Of a DNA stretch of 15,838 nt, positions 7,301-13,368 are shown piece after piece. The notes beneath the pieces are model-generated. The model searched no databases, had not been told where the DNA came from, and worked only from the letters and a program-made list of their open reading frames with translations. How positions within the stretch are numbered: the stretch's first letter is position 1; every line of letters begins with the position of its first letter. The position numbers were made by a program, and so were the translations under genes. The DNA comes from REDI01 sp964586865 (GTDB taxonomy: Bacteria; Myxococcota_A; UBA796; GCA-2862545): assembly GCA_964586865.1 (NCBI GenBank), contig CAZPJM010000093.1, forward strand, positions 1 through 15,838, read 5' to 3'.

Positions 7301-7579
7301 TCAGGGGCCGGCCAGCAGCGCCCCCCCCACGAGCAGGAAGACGAAGGCCAGGTAGAGGGCGGCCACCAGGATCCCGAAGATCAGGAAGATGGTGGAGACC
7401 AGGCCCAGGACCTGTCCGGCCACCGCCAGCCCGTCCGGCGCGATGCCGAGGGCGGCGCACTCGGCCTTGTAGCGGTTGCCCATGATCCACGCGATGGGCC
7501 CGAGGATCTGGCACATCAGGATGCCGAGCAGGCCGAGCACGAAGATGACCGTGGGGTCGGTCTGGGGGCGCGGTTCCAT
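7301..7579 (-). CDS. Small two-helix membrane protein, DUF4190-like
   Basis: The protein has 92 residues. The start at 7579 is supported by GGAGGT a few bases upstream. Two hydrophobic segments are seen, about residues 11-33 (ending GPIAWIMGNR) and about 52-90, separated by a short polar loop with YKAECAALG. The pattern of a first helix ending in Gly-Pro-x-Ala-Trp, a conserved GN-R/K turn and a second helix resembles the DUF4190 family of small membrane proteins. This match is from pattern recognition, and the family has no defined function. It stands alone on its strand, convergent with lon and divergent from argS. Confidence 0.75.
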   Translation of the reverse strand: MEPRPQTDPTVIFVLGLLGILMCQILGPIAWIMGNRYKAECAALGIAPDGLAVAGQVLGLVSTIFLIFGILVAALYLAFVFLLVGGALLAGP

Positions 7580-7975
7580 GGGACCTCCGGAACGAGGCGA
7601 CCGTTACCACGCGCGCATCTCGACCGCACCAGGGAGGCGAAAGGGTCTTCAAGGAGGCCCGATTCGTCCGAGAGGTCAGACGCGCGTTGCCAAAGGACCG
7701 ACGCCGGAACCAGTAGGAAGTACTGGGGGGGGACTGTGGACCGGCGCCGGCCCTGGCAACCCGCTGGGAGTTCGGGACTCCGTGCGGCAGGGGGACTCTA
7801 GCGCATGTGGGTCGTGGCGTCCGCCCTGATGCGCCACGACCGTGTTCTTCGGTCGCACCATAACCCGGACGAACGCCGAACCGGCTCGAATTCGCGACCA
7901 TGTCGATGTCGACGTCTCCGCGAGGGGGGCACGGGCGCGGGGCGGGGGTTAGGGCGCCGGCCCGCAGGGGGTGTC
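7580..7975. other. 396-bp non-coding region rich in inverted repeats, upstream of argS
   Basis: This is the longest gene-free stretch of the window. It holds CCAGTA/TACTGG (7710-7715, 7721-7726, loop GGAAG), GGAGT/ACTCC (7767-7771, 7777-7781), a 10-bp stem GGTCGTGGCG/CGCCACGACC (7810-7819, 7832-7841), and further GGTCG/CGACC segments at 7850-7899. A search by eye for a tRNA T-arm or a T-box TGGNACC motif gave nothing. No good sigma-70 pair is visible, though TTGCCA at 7687-7692 could be a -35. From ATG 7805 the argS frame is open, so part of this region might be translated. Confidence 0.55.
7810..7899 (+). promoter_or_regulatory. Possible attenuator-like leader of argS with alternative hairpins
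   Basis: Four segments alternate in complementarity: A GGTCGTGGCG (7810-7819), B CGCCACGACC (7832-7841), C CGGTCGC (7850-7856), D GCGACC (7894-7899). A pairs with B over 10 bp. B, as CGACCG 7837-7842, pairs with C over 6 bp around the 7-nt loop TGTTCTT. C pairs with D over 6 bp. The A:B plus C:D state excludes B:C, the logic of a classical attenuator. Whether the region is transcribed is unknown, and the repeats could instead be DNA operators. Confidence 0.3.
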
Positions 7976-9718
7976 ATGGCGACCATCGCGCAGCAGCTCA
8001 CCGACCTCCTCGAGACCGCGGCCCGCGACGCCGGGCACGGCGACGCTCCCGTGGCGCTCGAGCCCTTCGTCCCCACCAACGATCCGCGCCACGGCGACTA
8101 CCAGTCCAACTTCGCCTTCCGGCTCGGCAAGGCGCTGCGCACCAATCCGCGACAGGTCGCCCAGCAGCTCGTCGAGGCGCTCCCGACCCACCCCCTCCTG
8201 GGCGGGGTCGACGTGGCCGGTCCGGGCTTCATCAACGTGCGTCTCGCCGACGCCGCCCTGGCCGCCGACGTCATCGAGCGGGTCCAGCGCGAGGATCTGG
8301 GCCTGGGCGCGCCGGGGGCGGGCCGCACGCTGGTCATCGACTACAGCAGCCCGAACATCGCCAAGCGGATGCACGTGGGGCACTTGCGCAGCACCATCAT
8401 CGGCGACGCCATCGCGCGGCTGTACCGCTTCACCGGCTGGGCCGTCATCGCCGACAACCACATCGGCGACTGGGGTACGCCGTTCGGCATGCTCATCGTG
8501 GCCTGGCGGACCTGGCGCGATGACGACGCCTACGCCGAGGACCCGGTGGCCGAGCTCCAGCGGCTGTACCAGCGCTTCCGCGAGGCCGCCCGCGAGGATC
8601 CGTCGCTCCACGACCAGGCCCGGGCCGAGACCGTCAAGCTCCAGGAGGGCGACCCGGACAACCGGGCGCTGTGGGAGACCTTCTGCCAGGTCTCCCTCGC
8701 CGAGTTCAACGGCGTCTACGAGCGCCTGGGGGTGCGCTTCGACGTGGTGCACGGCGAGTCCTTCTACCGCGACGCGGTCCATCCCATGATCGAGGACCTG
8801 CTGGAACGCGGGATCGCCGTGGTCGACGACGGGGCGGTCATCGTCCCCTTCGAGCCCGAGGACGGCAAGGGCCTCGCCAAGAACCCGCTGCTCATCCGCA
8901 AGTCCGACGGCGCCGCCATGTACGGCACCACCGACCTGGCCACCGTGCTCCACCGGATGGAGACCTGGTCCCCCGACCGGATCATCTACGAGACCGACGT
9001 GCGCCAGTCCCTCCACTTCCGGCAGGTCTTCGCCGCCAGCCGCAAGATGGGTGTTCAGACCGACTTCGTCCACGTGGGCCACGGGATGCTCAAGTTCGAC
9101 GGGGACGTGGTCTCGTCTCGGAAGGGGGGCGGCGGGCCGCTGAACCTGGTCGATGTGCTCGACACGGCGGTGGCCCATGCCCGCACGGTGGTGGACCGGG
9201 AGAGCGGGGAGCTCCCCGAGGACGAGCGCGCCGCCGTGGCCGAGGCGGTGGGGGTGGGGGCGGTCAAGTACACCGACCTCTCCCAGAACCCGTCCTCGGA
9301 CATCCACTTCGACTGGGACCGCATGGTGGCTAACGAGGGCGACACCGCCGCCTACCTGCTCTACGCCAATGCCCGGTGCCACAGCCTGTTCCGCAAGGCG
9401 GGGGTGGGGGAGCTGGCCGGGTGGTCGGCCACGCCCCTCCAGCTCTCCCACGACGCCGAGCGGGCGCTCGCGGTGCGAATCGCGCGCACGCCCGAGGTGA
9501 TCGAGGCCGCGGCCGAGGCGGCGCGGCCCAACCTCCTGGCCGAGCACTGCTTCCAGCTCGCCAAGGCCCTGGCCCGGTTCTACGCGGCGTGCCGGGTGAA
9601 TGACCCCGAGAACGACCCGGCCACCACCGCCTCCCGGCTCACGCTGGTCTGGGCCACCTCCCGGGCCCTCGAGGCCGGACTGCGGCTGCTCGGCCTCACC
9701 CCGCTCCCGCGCATGTAG
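7976..9718 (+). CDS. argS: Arginyl-tRNA synthetase
   Basis: The protein has 580 residues, against 577 in E. coli, and is a class I synthetase that charges tRNA-Arg in the cytoplasm. Seen in order: the N-terminal ArgRS domain from MATIAQQL; the catalytic core with SSPNIAKRMHVGH, whose HVGH is at 133-136 (HIGH motif); the KMSKS-like loop VVSSRKG at 378-384; and a C-terminal helical DALR anticodon-binding domain with ALARFYAACRV, ending LLGLTPLPRM as ArgRS proteins do. ATG 7976 is chosen because AGGGGG lies 4 nt upstream and family homology starts there. The frame stays open back to ATG 7805, preceded 9 nt upstream by AGGGGGA. That start would add 57 residues, 13 of them Arg, with no resemblance to the family. 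The gene is followed by a separate kinase gene with its own promoter-like sequence. Confidence 0.96.
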   Translation: MATIAQQLTDLLETAARDAGHGDAPVALEPFVPTNDPRHGDYQSNFAFRLGKALRTNPRQVAQQLVEALPTHPLLGGVDVAGPGFINVRLADAALAADVIERVQREDLGLGAPGAGRTLVIDYSSPNIAKRMHVGHLRSTIIGDAIARLYRFTGWAVIADNHIGDWGTPFGMLIVAWRTWRDDDAYAEDPVAELQRLYQRFREAAREDPSLHDQARAETVKLQEGDPDNRALWETFCQVSLAEFNGVYERLGVRFDVVHGESFYRDAVHPMIEDLLERGIAVVDDGAVIVPFEPEDGKGLAKNPLLIRKSDGAAMYGTTDLATVLHRMETWSPDRIIYETDVRQSLHFRQVFAASRKMGVQTDFVHVGHGMLKFDGDVVSSRKGGGGPLNLVDVLDTAVAHARTVVDRESGELPEDERAAVAEAVGVGAVKYTDLSQNPSSDIHFDWDRMVANEGDTAAYLLYANARCHSLFRKAGVGELAGWSATPLQLSHDAERALAVRIARTPEVIEAAAEAARPNLLAEHCFQLAKALARFYAACRVNDPENDPATTASRLTLVWATSRALEAGLRLLGLTPLPRM

Positions 9719-9928
9719 GCGCGCGCGCCACCCCTTCGGCGGTCGGGTCCCTGGATTCGACGGTCCGGTGACGGGGCGCGGCCGGGGGAGTGCGCGGGGT
9801 CTGCCGTGCCTCCCGAACTCATCGGGGAGCGGGCGGAAGCCGTCTCACCGCCCCCTGGCCGGGATCTTGACGATCGGGCCGGCAACGGGGCAAATGGTTC
9901 CGCACCCGACCCCCACCCACGGAAGGAC
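9719..9928. other. Intergenic region between argS and the kinase gene (210 bp)
   Basis: GGCGCGCGCGCC, a 12-bp palindrome at 9718-9729, overlaps the last base of the argS stop codon and may help end transcription. Near the right end lies a promoter-like pair. An in-frame GTG at 9806 would extend the kinase by 41 residues, but that extension looks like non-coding GC-rich sequence. Confidence 0.45.
9867..9895 (+). promoter_or_regulatory. Candidate promoter of the kinase gene
   Basis: TTGACG at 9867-9872 matches the -35 consensus at 5 of 6 positions. GCAAAT at 9890-9895 matches the -10 at 3 of 6, with a 17-bp spacer and an unusual A/T patch for this sequence. Transcription would start near 9902, leaving a leader of about 27 nt before ATG 9929. 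This supports that start over the upstream GTG. Confidence 0.4.
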
Positions 9929-11842
9929 ATGACGCGGCCGGTGCCTGGAAAGGGGACACGTCCCATCGATCTGGAGCGCCTCGGGCGCTACCGCCTGGTG
10001 CGGCCCCTCTCGAAGGGCGGCATGGCGCTGGTGTTCGAGGGCCGCCGTGAGTCCCTGGCCGGCGTGGCCCCCCGGGTGGCCGTGAAGCTCATCCTGCCCG
10101 AGCACGCCGACAGCGACACCTTCCGCGAGCTCTTCATCAACGAGGCCCGGCTCGGTGCGTCCATGCACCACCAGAACCTCGTGCAGATCCAGGACTTCGA
10201 CCAGGACGGCGAGCACTTCTACCTGGTGATGGAGTACGTCGAGGGGCTCACCCTGCGCCAGATCGTGAGCCTCTGCGTCCGGCACGACGTGCCCATCCCC
10301 ATCGGCGTCGTGGCCGAGATCGGGCGCCAGGCCTGCGACGGGCTCCACTACGCCCATCAGGCCACCGACGAGCACGGGGTCCACCTGGGGTTGGTCCACC
10401 GCGACGTGAAGCCCAGCAACCTGATGCTCAACCCGCACGGGGTGGCCAAGATCCTCGACTTCGGGATCAGCAAGGGCAACCTCCTCGACGAGAAGGCCGG
10501 CGCGGTGCGGGGCACCTGGGGCTACATGGCGCCCGAGCAGGCGCTGGGCCGGGAGGTCGGGCCCAACGCCGACGTCTTCGGGCTCGCGACCATCCTCTAC
10601 GAGATGGCGTCCCGCAAGCCGTTGTTCCGCAAGAAGAAGCCCGACGAGATCAAGCGGCTGCTGGAGGACGACCACGCCGCGCGCATGGCCGCCACGCTGC
10701 CGGCCGAGTACGGCCCCCTGGTGGGCGTGCTGGTGCGGGCGCTCCAGCGGGATCCGGTCGCCCGCTACCCGACGGCCGAGGCCTTCGGCCGCGCCCTGTC
10801 GGCGCTGCTGCCCGATCCCATCACCGCCCGCGACGAGGTGGTCTCCTTCTTCCGCAGCGTCGAGGCCATCGACCAGGGCCGTCCCACCCCGACCCCCGCG
10901 AGCGGGCACCGGGGCCTCCAGCCCATGGGGGGCGCCGATCTCTCGGCTCCGAGCCAGGCCTCCCTCGTGGCGCCCGCGCCGACCGGCACCGAGCCGGGGG
11001 CGCCGTGGGCGTGGCTCGTGATGGGCGGGGTGGGCGTGGTGCTGCTGGCCCTGGCCGGGGTGGGCGTGGGTGTGTGGGTCGCCACCGAGACCGGTCCAGA
11101 TGGGGGGGCTGTCGTCCTCGATCTGGACGCGCTCGACGGCCTGGGCGAACCCCTCACCGGCCCCCTCGGTGGGGACGGCGGGGACGCGGCGGATCCCGTC
11201 GACGGGCCGACCGCCGAGGGCAGCCCGGGCGAGCGTCCACCGCCCGGCTCCCGTCCACCGGCGAGCTCACGCCCGGCCCCCGCCACCACCGGCCTCCCGG
11301 CCGAGCGCCCCCCTCCGATGGGCTCGGTGGGCGGGCCCTCCGCTCGCCCCGCGGCCGAGCAGGCCGACCGGGGGGGCCCGGACGACCCCGAGGCGGGCCC
11401 CGGTGATTCCCGCGGCCCGGGCGAGGCCGATGCCGGCCGCACCCCCGAGGAGCCGGTCGTGGTCACGGTGGATCGGCGCACCCCCGCGGTCGAGATCGTC
11501 GAGGTCGAGGCCGTGCCCCCCGAGGACCGCGGCGATGAGGCCCCCGAGGCCGCGCCCGGCTCGGCGGAGGCCGCGGATCCCCCGGCGCCCGAGCCGGCGG
11601 GGGTGGGCCTGCTGACCGTGTCCGCCGTCCCCTACGGCATCGACTATGACGTCTTCATCGATGGCCAACTCGTCGAGAAGGGGGCCCGGGCGCCGGTGGT
11701 GAAGCACGAGCTGCCGGCCGGCGAGCACTTCGTGACCATCTCGGTGGCCGGTGGCGCGCGCAAGCAGTTCGAGATCACGGTGGCCGACGGGCAGCACGTC
11801 CGCCGGAGCTGGGACTTCGAGCGCAACCAGTGGCGGCGTTGA
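9929..11842 (+). CDS. Membrane Ser/Thr protein kinase with C-terminal PEGA-like domain
   Basis: The protein has 637 residues. ATG 9929 follows GGAAGG and places the kinase domain about 10 residues from the N-terminus. Seen in order: the glycine loop LSKGGMALVFEG, Lys53 in VAVK, catalytic HRDVKPSN with D159, DFG at 177-179, and GYMAPEQA closing the activation segment, all residues of an active Hanks-type kinase. One membrane helix lies at about 360-387. Next comes a 170-residue Pro/Gly/Asp-rich segment. The final 78 residues (about 560-637, GLLTVSAVPYGIDYDVFIDG...) resemble a PEGA domain. The topology should put the kinase inside and PEGA outside the cytoplasmic membrane, where PEGA-type domains are thought to contact envelope polymers or proteins. 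The stop overlaps the response-regulator start (TGATG), so the two are likely co-translated. The ligand and substrates are unknown. Confidence 0.92.
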   Translation: MTRPVPGKGTRPIDLERLGRYRLVRPLSKGGMALVFEGRRESLAGVAPRVAVKLILPEHADSDTFRELFINEARLGASMHHQNLVQIQDFDQDGEHFYLVMEYVEGLTLRQIVSLCVRHDVPIPIGVVAEIGRQACDGLHYAHQATDEHGVHLGLVHRDVKPSNLMLNPHGVAKILDFGISKGNLLDEKAGAVRGTWGYMAPEQALGREVGPNADVFGLATILYEMASRKPLFRKKKPDEIKRLLEDDHAARMAATLPAEYGPLVGVLVRALQRDPVARYPTAEAFGRALSALLPDPITARDEVVSFFRSVEAIDQGRPTPTPASGHRGLQPMGGADLSAPSQASLVAPAPTGTEPGAPWAWLVMGGVGVVLLALAGVGVGVWVATETGPDGGAVVLDLDALDGLGEPLTGPLGGDGGDAADPVDGPTAEGSPGERPPPGSRPPASSRPAPATTGLPAERPPPMGSVGGPSARPAAEQADRGGPDDPEAGPGDSRGPGEADAGRTPEEPVVVTVDRRTPAVEIVEVEAVPPEDRGDEAPEAAPGSAEAADPPAPEPAGVGLLTVSAVPYGIDYDVFIDGQLVEKGARAPVVKHELPAGEHFVTISVAGGARKQFEITVADGQHVRRSWDFERNQWRR

Positions 11843-12279
11843 TGGAGGCGCCCTCGGGCCTGCTGCTGGTGGACGACGACCTCGAGAACGTGCGCATCGC
11901 CGTCGAGATCCTCTCCGAGACCCTGGGCGAGCCGGTGGAGGCCGTCGACTCGGTCGAGCGGGCGGTGGAGCGCCTTCATGACCGTGCCTGGCGGGCGGTG
12001 GTCATGGACGTCTTCATCCCGCTGGGCGACGATCCTGCCCGGGTCCTGGGGCCGCGCGGCAAGCGGGTCGAGGCCCAGGTGGAGCACCTGGGGGGGCTGG
12101 TCCTCCTCGACGAGATCGATCGGCTGGACCCGCCGCCCCTGGTCCTGGCCCACACCGCCTGCACCGACCGGGTGCTCCTCGACATCTTCGAGGGGCGGGT
12201 GGCGCACCGGATCCCCAAGCCGGCCCCCCTCGACACCCTGCTCCGCGACATCATGGATGCCCTGGACGCCCACGGCTGA
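11842..12279 (+). CDS. Single-domain response regulator (CheY-like receiver)
   Basis: The protein has 145 residues from ATG 11842, which shares its A with the kinase stop. A GTG at 11830 would add four residues. All receiver landmarks are present: the acidic pocket in LLLVDDD (D11-D13), phospho-acceptor D56 in VVMDVFIP, Thr105 in LAHTA, and Lys126 in RIPKPAP. No output domain follows. The segment between D56 and T105 is 49 residues, against 30 in E. coli CheY, so about 19 residues are inserted after strand 3 (GDDPARVLGPRGKRVEAQ and after). Receivers normally accept phosphate from a histidine kinase, and none is in view. The tight coupling to a Ser/Thr kinase suggests the two work in one pathway, perhaps with the receiver as partner or target, but this is inference. 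Confidence 0.88.
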   Translation: MEAPSGLLLVDDDLENVRIAVEILSETLGEPVEAVDSVERAVERLHDRAWRAVVMDVFIPLGDDPARVLGPRGKRVEAQVEHLGGLVLLDEIDRLDPPPLVLAHTACTDRVLLDIFEGRVAHRIPKPAPLDTLLRDIMDALDAHG

Positions 12280-12280
12280 A

Positions 12281-12311
12281 CGGGGCCCGGCACCGTGCAG
12301 CGCCGGTCCCG
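12281..12311 (+). terminator. Hairpin between the response regulator and the prolyl isomerase
   Basis: CGGGGCCCGGC at 12281-12291 pairs with GCCGGTCCCG at 12302-12311, leaving a 10-nt loop, one bulged base and one G-T pair. It starts right after the receiver stop codon. It may end the kinase/receiver transcript or reduce read-through into the isomerase gene. No T-tract is present. Confidence 0.35.
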
Positions 12312-12348
12312 ACGATGCGCTACGCCAGGGGACCACCCAGGAGGACCC

Positions 12349-12870
12349 ATGGCGAACCCCACCGCGACCTTCGAGACCACCCTCGGCAGCTTCGATGTCG
12401 AGCTCTTCATGGACAGCATGCCCATCACGGCCGGCAACTTCGTCAAGCTGGCGCGCGACGGCTTCTACGACGGGCTCCACTTCCACCGCGTCATCCAGGG
12501 CTTCATGATCCAGTTCGGCTGCCCCCACAGCAGCGATCCGGAGAGCCCCCGCGCCGGCACCGGCGGCCCGCCGCACGGCAACATCCAGGACGAGTTCAAG
12601 GACGACGCCCGGTTCAGCAACGAGCCCGGGACCCTCTCGATGGCCAACACAGGTCGCCCGAACAGCGGTGGGAGCCAGTTCTTCATCAACACCGTCCACA
12701 ACAAGTTCCTGGACTGGTGGGACACCTCCACCCCGTCCAAGCACCCGGTCTTCGGGAAGGTGACCAGCGGCATGGACGTGGTCAAGCAGATCGAGCAGGT
12801 GCAGACCGGCCCCCGGGACCGCCCGGTCACGCCGGTGCAGGTCACCTCGGTGACCGTCCACGGGGTCTGA
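12349..12870 (+). CDS. Cyclophilin-type peptidyl-prolyl cis-trans isomerase
   Basis: The protein has 173 residues, a normal size for a single-domain cyclophilin. ATG 12349 is preceded by AGGAGG 4 nt upstream, and the fold begins at once (TATFETTLGSFDVELF). The active-site motif FHRVIQGFMIQFG carries catalytic Arg47 and Gln55. SGGSQFFINT is the second signature. LDWWDTSTPSKHPVFGKV holds the Trp region of the binding groove and has a few more residues than the common LDGKHVVFGKV form. No signal peptide is seen, so it should act in the cytoplasm, speeding proline isomerisation during folding. It follows the response regulator on the same strand after a 69-bp gap containing a hairpin, so co-transcription is uncertain. 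Confidence 0.94.
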   Translation: MANPTATFETTLGSFDVELFMDSMPITAGNFVKLARDGFYDGLHFHRVIQGFMIQFGCPHSSDPESPRAGTGGPPHGNIQDEFKDDARFSNEPGTLSMANTGRPNSGGSQFFINTVHNKFLDWWDTSTPSKHPVFGKVTSGMDVVKQIEQVQTGPRDRPVTPVQVTSVTVHGV

Positions 12871-12871
12871 T

Positions 12872-12896
12872 GGGCCCGGCCGTGGGCCCCGGGCCC
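12872..12896. terminator. Bidirectional GC-only hairpin between convergent genes
   Basis: GGGCCCGG at 12872-12879 pairs with CCGGGCCC at 12889-12896, an 8-bp perfect stem with a 9-nt loop. It lies between the stop of the prolyl isomerase gene and that of the leftward phosphatase gene. As at the other convergent junction in this window, no T-tract follows. Confidence 0.5.
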
Positions 12897-12903
12897 GCGG
12901 CCG

Positions 12904-13368
12904 TCACGGGGCGGGGGCGGACAGGCGCTCGAGCAGGCCGTCCACGCACCCCTCGATCTGTCGGCGCACCTTGCGGTGGAAGGGCTTCCAGCGCCCCATG
13001 GGATCGGCGATCTCGGGGGCCTGGCCGCCGTAGGGCCCGAGCAGCTCCACGTGGTCCGCGATGTCGGGAAAGCGCTCGCGCAGGGTGACGGCGTGCTCGG
13101 TCGTCATGACCAGCACCCGGTCGGCCCACTCCAGGAGCGCCGGCGACACCCCCTTGCTGCGGTGGTCGTCCACCAGGATGTCCACCTCGCGCATGACCGC
13201 CAGGACCGGCCGGGGCGGGGGGCGGCCCACCAGGCCCAGGGTGCCGGCGCTGTCCACCTCGATGCGGAGGTCGCGCCGCTCGGCCCGATCGCGGGCCAGG
13301 TACATGGCCATGGTGGACCGGCACAGGTTGCCGGAGCACACGAAGAGCAGGCGCGGGGCAGGGCTCAT
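12904..13368 (-). CDS. Low-molecular-weight protein-tyrosine phosphatase
   Basis: The protein has 154 residues, the usual size. The P-loop VCSGNLCRS fits C-x5-R-S, with nucleophile Cys11 and Arg17, and Asp122 in ADPMG is the general acid. VDSAGT and WADRVLVMTTEH are further family marks. The enzyme dephosphorylates tyrosine on proteins such as bacterial tyrosine kinases. The related arsenate reductases share the fold, but I see no sign favouring that role. The start overlaps the stop of the upstream propeller gene by ATGA and lacks a strong ribosome site of its own, so translation probably depends on the upstream gene. It is convergent with the isomerase gene. No partner tyrosine kinase is in the window. 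Confidence 0.9.
   Translation of the reverse strand: MSPAPRLLFVCSGNLCRSTMAMYLARDRAERRDLRIEVDSAGTLGLVGRPPPRPVLAVMREVDILVDDHRSKGVSPALLEWADRVLVMTTEHAVTLRERFPDIADHVELLGPYGGQAPEIADPMGRWKPFHRKVRRQIEGCVDGLLERLSAPAP

Noticed and set aside
7767..7781. T-box or riboswitch motif upstream of argS
   Set aside because: No TGGNACC T-box sequence or other known riboswitch core was seen. Only generic hairpins are present.
7880..7900. tRNA-like T-arm (CTCGAATTCG followed by CCA)
   Set aside because: The flanking bases do not pair as a T-stem, and no acceptor or anticodon arm fits on either strand.
7949..9547. 532-residue leftward open frame opposite argS
   Set aside because: Antisense shadow with no recognisable motif, while the sense product is a complete ArgRS.
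9806..9928. GTG start giving the kinase a 41-residue extension
   Set aside because: The extension would overlap the promoter candidate and has no kinase homology. ATG 9929 has GGAAGG just upstream.
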